A stretch of DNA of 64,000 nucleotides from UBA2421 sp002343075. Lineage in GTDB: Bacteria > Planctomycetota > Phycisphaerae > Tepidisphaerales > Tepidisphaeraceae. The notes under the pieces are model-generated. The model saw nothing but the letters and a program-made list of their open reading frames with translations, was not told the DNA's origin and searched no databases. Made by a program: the position numbers and the translations under genes. This document shows, one piece after another, positions 35,406 to 44,642 of this stretch; position 1 is the first letter of the stretch, and each line of letters starts with the position of its first letter. Location: the NCBI GenBank assembly GCA_937982565.1, contig CALJLN010000039.1:1-64000 (forward strand), in the 5' to 3' direction.

Positions 35406-38400
35406 CTAGTTCCCCCCGCTTCCGGCACGCAAACGCAGCTCACCAATCACCTTCTCAAGTTCTAGATCGCCGGGGCTCGCCGAATTGGCCCTCTTTGCGT
35501 TGTCAATCAATAACTGCGCCCGATCCAGCGCTGCCGCACCTTCGGTCAGTTCACCTTTTTGCAGCAGTGCGTCGCCCAGATGCACATAAACATCGGGAAA
35601 ATCTCGCAGCGTGGTGGCTTCTTTGAGGACCAGGATCGCCTCATCGAGCTTGGCGGTCTTCGTCAAGGCTGCACCGAGGGTGTCTAAGACGAGCGCATCG
35701 CGCCGGTTAAACTTGTTCATCTCCGCGACCGCTTTGCGTGCCCAGATCTCGGCATCGGCGGGCGATGCGCCCGAACCGGGCATGAGCAGGAGGCACGCGA
35801 GATTGTTCATAACCTGGAAGTCATTAGGCGACTTGGCAAGATATTCCTCGTAAGCCTGCCGCGAAAACTGCATGTCCGCAGGACTCACCGAAAGCGCCAC
35901 CGCGCCCGTGAGCTTCAGGAAGCTCATCCGCTGTTTTTCACTCAACTGGTCTCGACGGGGATAGACGTCGCGCACAAGCGTGATTGCATCATCAAACTTC
36001 CGGGTGAGCGTATAGATCTGCGCGAGGAAGATCTTCAACAGGTCAGAATCCTGTGCGCGACCCGTCAGAAACTTTGCGGCCGGCTCTGCGCCAACTTCTC
36101 CGAACATGGCCCGAATAACATTTTCCTGCGAAAAGTCATCGCCAGCTTCGTTGGCGAGCTGATAGCCGGCCTCGAAATCGGCCATTGCTTCATTAATCTT
36201 CTTAAGCCGGGCATAGGCCGACCCGCGCGTGCTATAAATCCACGGCTGCTTGATTTGTTCCAGAAGCGATGTCGACGCCTTCACGACGATATCAAACTGA
36301 TTCGCCGCCATGAGAGTGCGGAAGTATGTATCCTGCATCGCCAGATCGCTGGGATTCGCACGGATCGGCTCTTTCAGATCTTCCAGGGCTTGCTTGTAAT
36401 CACCCCGCGCAAAGTAGACCCGTGCAGAAACGTGGCTGAAGCGTGCACTGTCTTTGATGCCCAGCTTTTTGCCCTCTTCCACCAACCGCTGCGCGTCGGT
36501 CAGCCGCTGCGGGTTGACGGAGATATACGTTTCGATGAGTTGAATGCGTGTCTCTTCCGATTCGGGATTGGTTTTGAGTACCGATTCGAGTTCGGAAGTC
36601 GCCATTGAAGCATTGCCCTGCTGGCGGAACAACTCCGCAGCGAGCTTGCGAATGTCCGGGTTGTCCGGTTCGAGATCGCGCAGGCGATTGACAATCTGCA
36701 TTGCCTCATCAGCCTTGCCTTCCTGAGCGCGAATCATCGCCGAGAAGAACATCGCCTGCGAATCCTGCGGGGCCAGGCTCAGAACCTTCTGAATGGCCGC
36801 CTTGGAATCTTCCAGCTTTCCGCGCGACATGTAGATGAATGCAAGCCGGTTGAGCAACTGTGTATCCTGAGGCCGCTTGGTGATTGCGCTGAGGAGCAAC
36901 TTTTCGGCTTCATCACCCTGCCCGGCACCGAGCATCAGATCCGTCCGCCGGCGCAGCGCCAAAGGCTCGTCTCCGGCAAGCTCCAACTGCTTCTTGGCTT
37001 CTTCCAGTTGACTGTTGGCGAGATACAGGTCGGCGAGGTAAACGCGCACGCCGGGCGCGTTGTCGGTTTCAAGATACTTCTGGCAATACTGCATCGCGGC
37101 GTCAATGTTTTTGCCCCGGCGGTAGTAGCCGGCCACACGCTGCGCAACGATCGGCGACTTGGCCATTTCCGGATCGGCGGCCAACGTCAGCCAGGCCTTC
37201 TCGCCGTCTGCGAACTTGTTTAGGTCCAGGCTGAGATCGCCAAACAGACTGACCAATTGTGCATTGGTCGGGAACTTCTCAACCGCATTCCTTGCGATTT
37301 CCCAGCCCTTCTGTTTCAGGCTCTTCTTCTCGGCTTCGTCAGCCGATTTATCGGCTGCGGCGCGGTAGACACCGGCGAGGTTGCCGTGCGCCTGAGGATC
37401 TTCTGGAGCTTCCTTCAGATCCTCTTCTCGCTGCGCAATGGCGTCTCTGGGATTGCCGAACTCCACCTGCCATGAGATTTGATACTCAATGAAGTTGCGC
37501 GCCCGGGGGTAAATCGCCAGTGCCTGGTCGATAATCTTCTTGGTCTCCGGGATGTTTTTCTTGGTGTAGTGACAGCGGACAAGCCCTTCCAGCGCCTCTC
37601 GGTTTTGTGGCTTGCGGTTGATTGCCTGCGTGTACGCACTGATGGCATCATCAAACTTCCCCGCCGCCTGATAGGCTTGGCCCAGAATCACCCACACAGA
37701 ATCATATGCCCCTCGCGATTGCGTCAGCTCGACCGCGGCATCAATCGCCTGCTGCAGCTTGGTTGCCCGGCGGAACGGGTCTGTCTCGCGCTGCGCCTTA
37801 ATGGCAGCGTATCGCGCCCGGGCCGACCGGCCCTCGGCGTCGTCCACATTCAGCTTGGCGACGAGTTCGAGCACCACCTCGGCCTCGGCATCGTTGTTCG
37901 TTTGAATCGCGTGCTGAAAGCGAGCACCCACCACCCGCTTGTCTTCCGGTGCAATCTTCTTCAGTTCGGCAATGGCGGCATCGAGTCCCTCGCGGTTGGT
38001 TTCCTGGGAGAAAAACTCGAACAGCAGCAGGTTGCGCTCAAGAGGGTCCTGTATTTCTTCCAGCTCTTTGCGACCCAGCTTGCGCAAGTCATCCATCGAG
38101 GCGCCCTTCAGCCGCTCAATGTTGATCGCGACTGCCGGGCTGTCTGGGAACTTCTTGAGGTACTCTTCGAGGTAGGCAAGCGCCTTGGGCCGCTCTTTCT
38201 TCGCGTCGTAGCACCCGGCGATCATCAGTGCCAGTTGCATCTCATTGGGCCGCTCCTTCATCGCCAATTCGGCAATGCGAATTGCCTCGTCATACTGCTT
38301 GGCGGCGAAGGCGATACGCGCCTTGTAAAACTGCTGGGCGTACGTTGCTTCGGGGAGCCTGTCGAGGTTCTTGCGAACGTCCTCGGGGCTTCGATCCTTG

Positions 38401-40064
38401 TTCGCCAGCTCAACATGCGCCATTCGCAGGCCGATGACCTCAAGCGAATCGGGAATGGCAGCTTCCAGCGGCTTGAGTTCGATATCGGCCGCCGACAAAT
38501 CACCTTTCCGGAGGAGCAAGCGGACGAGTTCGACACGAGCGGGAACAAACTCGATTGCGCTTACAATATCTCGGAACAGCCGTTCGGCCTGCCCCGTCTG
38601 GTCGGCGGCCATGTAGGCACGGGCCAGCAGGTACTTCACTTCGAGCGTAGTTCGGTCCGCTTGATCCCCGGCAATATCAAGCGCGCGGCGCAGCGTAGCC
38701 TCGGCGGTGACCGGGTCGCCCTTGAAAAGCTCGATCTTTCCTCTAATGCGCAGCGATCGGGCAGTTTCGGCCAGTTCCTTGCTCATCACCTTTGCCAGCA
38801 GCTCTTCGGCCTCTTTCATGAGCTTGGAAGATTCGTCTGGCTTACCGGATTCTCGAAGTCCGTAGTATTGGTCGAGTTTCAGGTCAGCCAGAAGCAGATC
38901 GGCACGCTGCTCCGACTCCCGGCGAATCTGCCCCAGAACGCCCGGCATAACAGCCGGCGGCGGCGCGGCACCGGTGATGAGCGACACACACTCCTCAAGC
39001 TTGCCCGGCTGGCCGCGAATGATGTCAACCAGCGCAACGCGCAGGTTCAGATCCTCTGGTTTTGCTTCAATCACCTTCCGCAGCAGCGCCTCTGAATCGG
39101 CGGCGCGGCCGCCTCGCAGCATGATGTTGGATGCGTTGGAGATGTGCTCGGAATATTTTTCTGCGTCTGTCTTGAGATTCTGGCTGCCGGCGAACACAAG
39201 GTCGGCCGCGGTCTTGTTAAGCTCGAGCGCAGCCTCGCGCAACTTCGCCTCGTCGCGAATGTCGAGTTGATCAACCCTTGGGCCAACGCCCAGCATGGCC
39301 TGAGCCTGATAGATCTTGAAACGGCCGTCGTCCGGGTTGGCGTCGGCAGCTTGCTTCATGACATCGAGCGCTTCATCCCACAGCCGGGTAGTTTCCTGCT
39401 TCTCGCCGCGGCGGAATGCTTCAATGCCCTGCTGGTGAAGCCCACGCGCGATCACGAAGGCGATCTCCGGTTCTTTCGAGTCTTCCGCCTGAAGCTTGCG
39501 CAGTTCGGCGATCGCTTCGGTGATCTTCATCGGATCGTTCGCCGACTGGCCGGCAAGCCACATCTCGATGATCGACATCTGCAGAACGCGTTTCGCCTCG
39601 GCATCATCGGGCTTAATGCGCAAGATGTTCTTTGCGACATTTTGCGTGCGATCCAGAAAAGCAATTCGCCGGGACCCACCGAATGCGTCGGCCAGATCAC
39701 CGTAGTGCTTCAGCAAGCGCTGGTGTGCCAGCAGAAAGTTGGGATCCTGCCCGAGGGAGGCTTCCCAGATCTGCTGCGCCTTGAGCACGTTATTAAAGTC
39801 GCTGGAAGCGAGATAGTTTTGAGCGTCACCGAGCTTGATCCAGACGTTGATGTCTAAGTCTTTGAGCTTAATGGCTTTAGCAAAGTTCTCGACCGCATCT
39901 TCGTATCGCCCGGCGGCCATCGCTTCGTCGCCAGCCTTGACGTAGGGCAGCGGGTTTTTGCTCCAGACCAGCTTCCACATGCCAGCAAGGAACAGGCCGA
40001 TCGTCAAGACCAAGCCGATGACCGTCATTTGAATTATGAACTTTTTATTTGCGCGTCGAGCCAT
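35406..40064 (-). CDS. Very large membrane-anchored tetratricopeptide-repeat protein
   Basis: 1552 residues. A single N-terminal membrane helix (about 8-30, FIIQMTVIGLVLTIGLFLAG) is preceded by a basic MARRANKK. The rest is a continuous helical array of more than 20 TPR-like units, for example AGRYEDAVENFAKAIKLKDL (about 52-71). No catalytic motif is seen. It probably lies on the periplasmic face of the membrane and scaffolds the polysaccharide or sorting machinery. TPR proteins are frequent in exosortase loci of Proteobacteria (PrsT type), though usually half this length. It starts 55 bases after the EpsI-like gene. Confidence 0.85.
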   Translation of the reverse strand: MARRANKKFIIQMTVIGLVLTIGLFLAGMWKLVWSKNPLPYVKAGDEAMAAGRYEDAVENFAKAIKLKDLDINVWIKLGDAQNYLASSDFNNVLKAQQIWEASLGQDPNFLLAHQRLLKHYGDLADAFGGSRRIAFLDRTQNVAKNILRIKPDDAEAKRVLQMSIIEMWLAGQSANDPMKITEAIAELRKLQAEDSKEPEIAFVIARGLHQQGIEAFRRGEKQETTRLWDEALDVMKQAADANPDDGRFKIYQAQAMLGVGPRVDQLDIRDEAKLREAALELNKTAADLVFAGSQNLKTDAEKYSEHISNASNIMLRGGRAADSEALLRKVIEAKPEDLNLRVALVDIIRGQPGKLEECVSLITGAAPPPAVMPGVLGQIRRESEQRADLLLADLKLDQYYGLRESGKPDESSKLMKEAEELLAKVMSKELAETARSLRIRGKIELFKGDPVTAEATLRRALDIAGDQADRTTLEVKYLLARAYMAADQTGQAERLFRDIVSAIEFVPARVELVRLLLRKGDLSAADIELKPLEAAIPDSLEVIGLRMAHVELANKDRSPEDVRKNLDRLPEATYAQQFYKARIAFAAKQYDEAIRIAELAMKERPNEMQLALMIAGCYDAKKERPKALAYLEEYLKKFPDSPAVAINIERLKGASMDDLRKLGRKELEEIQDPLERNLLLFEFFSQETNREGLDAAIAELKKIAPEDKRVVGARFQHAIQTNNDAEAEVVLELVAKLNVDDAEGRSARARYAAIKAQRETDPFRRATKLQQAIDAAVELTQSRGAYDSVWVILGQAYQAAGKFDDAISAYTQAINRKPQNREALEGLVRCHYTKKNIPETKKIIDQALAIYPRARNFIEYQISWQVEFGNPRDAIAQREEDLKEAPEDPQAHGNLAGVYRAAADKSADEAEKKSLKQKGWEIARNAVEKFPTNAQLVSLFGDLSLDLNKFADGEKAWLTLAADPEMAKSPIVAQRVAGYYRRGKNIDAAMQYCQKYLETDNAPGVRVYLADLYLANSQLEEAKKQLELAGDEPLALRRRTDLMLGAGQGDEAEKLLLSAITKRPQDTQLLNRLAFIYMSRGKLEDSKAAIQKVLSLAPQDSQAMFFSAMIRAQEGKADEAMQIVNRLRDLEPDNPDIRKLAAELFRQQGNASMATSELESVLKTNPESEETRIQLIETYISVNPQRLTDAQRLVEEGKKLGIKDSARFSHVSARVYFARGDYKQALEDLKEPIRANPSDLAMQDTYFRTLMAANQFDIVVKASTSLLEQIKQPWIYSTRGSAYARLKKINEAMADFEAGYQLANEAGDDFSQENVIRAMFGEVGAEPAAKFLTGRAQDSDLLKIFLAQIYTLTRKFDDAITLVRDVYPRRDQLSEKQRMSFLKLTGAVALSVSPADMQFSRQAYEEYLAKSPNDFQVMNNLACLLLMPGSGASPADAEIWARKAVAEMNKFNRRDALVLDTLGAALTKTAKLDEAILVLKEATTLRDFPDVYVHLGDALLQKGELTEGAAALDRAQLLIDNAKRANSASPGDLELEKVIGELRLRAGSGGN

Positions 40065-40119
40065 GACTGTATGTTTCTTAAATGAGCCTGAGGGCTGAAA
40101 GTTGCTTTGCGTTCAAAAG

Positions 40120-41013
40120 TTATTTGCCGGCAGAGGCGAGTTCGCTCGCTTTGACCTTCTCCCAATCGGGAAGAACTTTCTCCAGTTCCGGCAGCGCGTG
40201 CCCGGCAAAATCGGCCATCGCATGCTCGGCCAGCTTGCGATCCTCCAACGCCGACATCATCTCTACTTTCGCATAATAACCGTGTTTCTGAAAGAGATCC
40301 TGCAATGTTGCACGCACATCGAGCGGGTCGTTGGTGTATCGCCCGTTCACATTGAAGAAGTACGCCACATTTCGCGGAATTGATTGTCGCTCGGCCACCT
40401 GGTCAACAAAGTGAATAAACCGGGCGGCGGCCTGGTTGTCGCTACTTCGCTCGGCAAAGCACTCCCACCGGCTGATATCATACTGCGACGGCACAAAGCC
40501 ATCGGCGACATAGCAACGGTCGGGGATATGGGCCACCGTGTCCACCATCCCGGTGTAGTAAGTCACGCCAACATGGATCACTGCCTGCGGTGTCTTGCCT
40601 CGGATGACCCCGAGCATCTGATGCCGTTCTGCAGCGGGCTTTCCCTTGAATTGCTCGATCACATCGGCACTCACCAGCCGTGAATCGATGTAATCTCTGA
40701 AAATGTATTCCTTGGTGCCCAGCGCATCCTCCAGTTCATATGAAGCGCGCTCGTCGGTGGTCACCAGCACCCACGGCCCCAACACCGGGGATAGCTCTTT
40801 CAACGACTGCTGCAATGCGACTGGTTCCTTTCGGAAGCTCAACTGCATCTTCTGCACCGTCGCGTTCAAGCTAACCGCCGCGATGATGAGGATCGCCGCG
40901 ACGGCGATAAATGCGCCGTCAAAAAAGCGGGGCTTGCCCGCACCAATCTGAGCGGTCCCCGGCTGCTTGTAGTCAGTGACGTCGTTACCGGTGTCGTTCA
41001 TTACGTCTTTCAT
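40120..41013 (-). CDS. EpsI-like exosortase-associated protein
   Basis: 297 residues. One membrane helix (about 32-50, GAFIAVAAILIIAAVSL) is followed by an outside-facing domain with VGVTYYTGMVDTVAHIPDRCYVADGF. This HIPDxCY motif, with a conserved cysteine, is typical of EpsI-family (DUF3485) proteins that accompany exosortases. Its start overlaps the exosortase stop (ATGA at 41010-41013), so the two are translationally coupled. The EpsI role in sorting or polysaccharide assembly is not defined biochemically. Confidence 0.85.
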   Translation of the reverse strand: MKDVMNDTGNDVTDYKQPGTAQIGAGKPRFFDGAFIAVAAILIIAAVSLNATVQKMQLSFRKEPVALQQSLKELSPVLGPWVLVTTDERASYELEDALGTKEYIFRDYIDSRLVSADVIEQFKGKPAAERHQMLGVIRGKTPQAVIHVGVTYYTGMVDTVAHIPDRCYVADGFVPSQYDISRWECFAERSSDNQAAARFIHFVDQVAERQSIPRNVAYFFNVNGRYTNDPLDVRATLQDLFQKHGYYAKVEMMSALEDRKLAEHAMADFAGHALPELEKVLPDWEKVKASELASAGK

Positions 41014-42224
41014 TGTGCCTCCCCGCCCGCCGGCGTCGCCGCGGTGGGCTTTACATCACGTTTTGCCTTGAGAACCGTGGGCCCTGCCCGGCGAGCCCCT
41101 TTCGAGGTCGAGGCAGCGGCTTTTGTATCGCCGGCATCGACTTCTTCAACAAACAGTTGATCCAGCACCCAGCAGACACCGAGCAGCAGAAAGAACGCGG
41201 GCACCAGCATGACCAGACCCACGAACTGATGGGCAAAACCCTCTGCCAGCTTCTCGCTTACATACACGTCGAGCAGGCCTTGCCCGGCCACTCGCATCAC
41301 GTTACACAGAATCGCGATCGGAACGGCCATGAAGGTGATAAACAGCTTCTGCCAAAGCGGACGGCTGGAGAGAAACGCCAGCGCCGCACCCACCGTGATA
41401 AACGTCATCAGGCTTCGCAGGCCGGCACAAGCTTCAGCCACATTCAGCGTCCTCGGCGGGCGCAGGGGGCCGAAATCCATGATGATCTTGGTACCGCTTT
41501 GCATGGCGTCGACACCGGTCATCTGTAACACAAACACTGCAACCGTCGCGGCAAGTTCCTGCAGCGGACTCGCCAGCCAGCTATAAAAAAGCCCCGGCCA
41601 CGGCAGCGAGCAGATCAGGAATGCGATCGGAAACCAGGCGATCTTCATCACCTGCCACCCGCAGAGCGTGAGCACGATGCCGAAAATCGTAATGACCAGC
41701 CCCAAATCCTTCACATAGTCATTCTGCCCCGGCCAGATTCCGTAGCCGAAGGTGAGCAGGCCGAAGACCAGCGAGCCGATGCCCCAGTTCAGCAGCAACA
41801 CCAGCACGCCGAGAGGAAGCAAGCCCGTGCTGGCCACGCCGATGTAGGTTGACAGCGAACCGGTGATCAGCGGGGCAATCGCGAACTTGCCGACCAGACC
41901 GCCGACAATCAGAACGCCAGCACCGACCAGCCGCAGCCGTTCAAACGAATTGGGCAATACAGGTACGATCGGCGCCCGCTTGAGTTCGTCGCGGTGGAGG
42001 TAGAGGTAATAGAGGCCGATGATCGGAACGATGAAGGCGTGGCCCCAGTTGCCCTCGCCGTAGAAGGGGTTGGTCTTGCTCCAGAGTCGCCAGAGACTTG
42101 ACCAGAAGATACCGAAAACCAGCAACGATAGAATGCCCGCCTTGGCAAGCGCGTAGCTTCGTTCCTCACTGCCCGAAGTCGGCGGCGAGAATGCTCGTGC
42201 GGGAATGGTTGATACTTCGCTCAC
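41010..42224 (-). CDS. Exosortase (transmembrane PEP-CTERM cysteine protease)
   Basis: 404 residues with about eight membrane helices. The catalytic triad is in place: Cys266 in EACAGLRS, Arg311 in NVMRV and His332 in FAHQF. Exosortases cleave PEP-CTERM tails and are coupled with exopolysaccharide production. The two PEP-CTERM proteins in this window (433 and 31603) are probable substrates. The GTG at 42224 has GGAGG six bases before it, so it is preferred to the longer open frame from 42305. The C-terminus carries a 60-residue Ala/Lys-rich cytoplasmic tail. I do not assign a subtype. Confidence 0.92.
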   Translation of the reverse strand: MSEVSTIPARAFSPPTSGSEERSYALAKAGILSLLVFGIFWSSLWRLWSKTNPFYGEGNWGHAFIVPIIGLYYLYLHRDELKRAPIVPVLPNSFERLRLVGAGVLIVGGLVGKFAIAPLITGSLSTYIGVASTGLLPLGVLVLLLNWGIGSLVFGLLTFGYGIWPGQNDYVKDLGLVITIFGIVLTLCGWQVMKIAWFPIAFLICSLPWPGLFYSWLASPLQELAATVAVFVLQMTGVDAMQSGTKIIMDFGPLRPPRTLNVAEACAGLRSLMTFITVGAALAFLSSRPLWQKLFITFMAVPIAILCNVMRVAGQGLLDVYVSEKLAEGFAHQFVGLVMLVPAFFLLLGVCWVLDQLFVEEVDAGDTKAAASTSKGARRAGPTVLKAKRDVKPTAATPAGGEAQ

Positions 42225-42540
42225 GCATTTCCTCCGGTCGCCCGTCCTAGGCTGCATCTCCAAGACGATCCGACTCTCGCTCCGACCCTGCCCGTCCACG
42301 TTCAACAGTCACTTGGCATTAAAAAGTTGCTCTAAGCCGCCTGGTAACTGACTGGGCTAAGAGGGCTTAAAGTCATGCCCTTACAAAGGTTACAAAGCAA
42401 CTTATACGCCCGCCAATTTGACAGACAATCGCGGCGGCGGACGAATTGCTTCGCTTCCGCCGCCGCGATTCATCCCGGCTGGCAATCTTACTCGCACTGC
42501 CAGCAGCGAAATTCTGTTCACGCGGGCCGACTCTCAGGCA
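42225..42540. other. Spacer between the Wza-like gene and the exosortase gene
   Basis: 316 bases. It contains the 15-bp inverted repeat at 42427-42470 and the ribosome site of the exosortase at 42231-42235. No gene is seen. Confidence 0.5.
42427..42470. repeat. Perfect 15-bp inverted repeat after the Wza-like gene
   Basis: AATCGCGGCGGCGGA (42427-42441) and TCCGCCGCCGCGATT (42456-42470) are perfect complements with a 14-base loop. On the minus strand it follows the Wza-like stop by 71 bases. The tract after it (ATTGTCTG) is not T-rich, so it may stabilise the mRNA end or partly terminate transcription. Confidence 0.6.
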
Positions 42541-44049
42541 TCAACCGTCAAAATCCTGCCGCGGGGCATAGTTCCTGTCGTACAGGAAGCCGAACCCGTA
42601 GGTGATACGGAACCCATTCCGAACCGCAGCCAGGAATGGTGCCCAGAATTGGGTACCGACGATGATCTTATCATCCTTTTTCAGATACAGGTCAGGCTCT
42701 TCACCATTGAAGATCTTCGTGAGATCGACCGTGGCGAAGATCTGTTTATCTTCACCCTGAATCCGGCGAATGACCTGAGTGCGCCACGGCACGGCGACCT
42801 GGTCCAGCCCGCCGGCACTGATGATGGCGTCCATCAGCGAGACCTTGTTGCCGTTACCCAGTCCATACACGCCGACGCGCTGCACATGGCCACCCATGTA
42901 GTAGACGCCTTCGATCGGGTTTGGCACAAAGATGGTATCGCCAGGGCGAATCATTACGTTGTAGCGAAGGTTGCCCTGCGTGAGCTTGGTCATCGGAATG
43001 CGAATGATGCGGACATCATCTGGCTCTTGCGGGGCGTTAAACTCGAAAGGCTCGTTTGGTGCAGCCGCCATCGGCGCCGCAGCGGGGGCCGATTCCATCG
43101 CCGGGGCTTCGGCGGTCATGGGCTGATCTGACGGGGGCACGGTCGTGTCGTCCGACGGCGCGCCGGCGGCCTCACCGCCGACCAGTACGGGCTTGCCATC
43201 GATGATGACATATCGACCCTCGCCCGACCCTGTCGGGGCGGCTGCGGGTGCCGACGCTGGTTCGGTCGGCTGCATCAGATACGCAGCGCGCCGCATGCCT
43301 GCCGGCTCGGCCTGGCTGCGAGGACGAAGCACGTCGGCCGGGGGCTGGTTTGCATCCATGCCGGGGCCAGCATTGTCTGCACCAGCACCGGCTTTCTTGC
43401 GAATAATGTAAACGTATTCGTAACCGCGCGTGCCGCGGGTCACATCAAAGTCGGCTGACACGGTGAACGCGTCCAGCAACCGGAAATCATTCTTCAGAAT
43501 CGGATACTGACCAGCGCGACCCACTGCACCAACAATGCTGAACACGCTCCCGCGTGCTTCGGCCACAATCACGGAAACCTGCGCGTTCTGAATGATCTGC
43601 GCATCGCGATATGCCTTGCTCACGGCTTCTTCGGCTTGCGCTTCAGTCATGCCAACGAGGGAAATCTGCCCGATGTTGGGCAGGCTCACCTTACCGCTGG
43701 AGGTGACACGCACCTGCTTGAGGTCGTCAAGCCCGGGGCCGCGCAGGTCGCTGATAGTGATATTGACCAGGTCGTAGGGCGCAATGCTGTAATCGGTCTC
43801 GGTGGCCAAGAGATCTTCAGCGGTTGGTTCGACCGCCTGACCGAAGATGGCTTCCGGCTCTTCCACGCCGGTACTGAGGTTGTCCAGAATTGGGACAACC
43901 AGGGGTTCTTTGTTAAACGCACCAAGCTCGGACTGGTCTAAAAAGCCCTTGTCCAAACACCCGCCGAGCATCGCAGTGGCCGCAGCCGCAGCAAGTGCGA
44001 GCGAGACGCTTCGAATTGATCCGCCAAACTTATGTTGCAGCGACCGCAA
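42541..44049 (-). CDS. Polysaccharide export lipoprotein (Wza-like, SLBB)
   Basis: 502 residues from the TTG at 44049, which has GGAG six bases before it. A signal helix ends in the lipobox MLGGC (Cys31). Next comes the polysaccharide export domain (about 85-170: DYSIAPYDLVNITISDLRGP and GKVSLPNIGQI), then SLBB-type beta-grasp domains with VGAVGRAGQYP and VMIRPGDTIFVPNP. A 125-residue Pro/Ala/Glu-rich insertion (about 221-346) splits the SLBB region. It should form the outer-membrane export channel working with the BY-kinase. It is first in the cluster. Confidence 0.9.
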   Translation of the reverse strand: MRSLQHKFGGSIRSVSLALAAAAATAMLGGCLDKGFLDQSELGAFNKEPLVVPILDNLSTGVEEPEAIFGQAVEPTAEDLLATETDYSIAPYDLVNITISDLRGPGLDDLKQVRVTSSGKVSLPNIGQISLVGMTEAQAEEAVSKAYRDAQIIQNAQVSVIVAEARGSVFSIVGAVGRAGQYPILKNDFRLLDAFTVSADFDVTRGTRGYEYVYIIRKKAGAGADNAGPGMDANQPPADVLRPRSQAEPAGMRRAAYLMQPTEPASAPAAAPTGSGEGRYVIIDGKPVLVGGEAAGAPSDDTTVPPSDQPMTAEAPAMESAPAAAPMAAAPNEPFEFNAPQEPDDVRIIRIPMTKLTQGNLRYNVMIRPGDTIFVPNPIEGVYYMGGHVQRVGVYGLGNGNKVSLMDAIISAGGLDQVAVPWRTQVIRRIQGEDKQIFATVDLTKIFNGEEPDLYLKKDDKIIVGTQFWAPFLAAVRNGFRITYGFGFLYDRNYAPRQDFDG

Positions 44050-44642
44050 GGTGCGCTCCTTTCCTGACAGCTTCTGATCCGAATCCGGATCGCTCCCGCC
44101 GGGCCAAAAGCTGGCAACCGGCCTAAACCCGAGTGGTCTTCCATGACACGGGTCTGAACAGCATTCAAACCCAACTGTCGCCCAGAACCCAACTTGCGAC
44201 ACACGCCGCAATCAAGCTTCCGAACGAGAATAATCTAGCCCGCCGACGACGATTTGCAACTCGGACGCCCGATTCCCCGGGTTAGCCCAAAATACCCAAT
44301 CGCCCCAACCGCTACATTGGCTCGGCCACACACGGCACATGTCCGCATTATGGCTCAAAGGTCGCCAGTGTCCCGGCAGTTGTTACGCGCGCCTCAGGCA
44401 CTGTTGACTGGCCCGAGCGGGCGCTAACACTGTTTATGTCGTCAACGCTGCCGCGCGACATAACCCTCGCCACAAGCAACGCGTACGAATTTTGCAAACG
44501 TCAACGCCCATAATCGCCCGTGATTCGAGTATTTATGCAATTGAGGTCCGATATCCGGCGACTATACTGTGAAGCAGTGCAGGCGAAGGTGGATGAACGG
44601 TTGGCGCTGAGGTTCCTTTGACGCAACGGTTCGATTGGGACA
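44050..44642. other. Divergent intergenic region between the Wza-like and protease genes
   Basis: 593 bases between divergent genes. It holds the protease promoter at 44541-44568 and an eight-base inverted repeat, TTATGTCG (44434-44441) with CGACATAA (44456-44463), around a 14-base loop, possibly an operator. A long open frame extending the Wza-like gene to 44211 lacks any export-domain similarity and is not accepted. No other gene is visible. Confidence 0.6.
44541..44568 (+). promoter_or_regulatory. Probable sigma70-type promoter of the protease gene
   Basis: TTGAGG (44541-44546) and TATACT (44563-44568) are separated by 16 bases. They would give a leader of about 65 bases before the ATG at 44643. 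Confidence 0.55.

Noticed and set aside
37479..39095. 538-codon plus-strand frame inside the TPR gene
   Set aside because: It is the complement of the GC-rich TPR repeats; it has no motif, promoter or ribosome site.
44050..44211. N-terminal extension of the Wza-like gene
   Set aside because: It precedes the lipoprotein signal and lacks any hydrophobic or export motif; GGAG before the TTG at 44049 marks the start.
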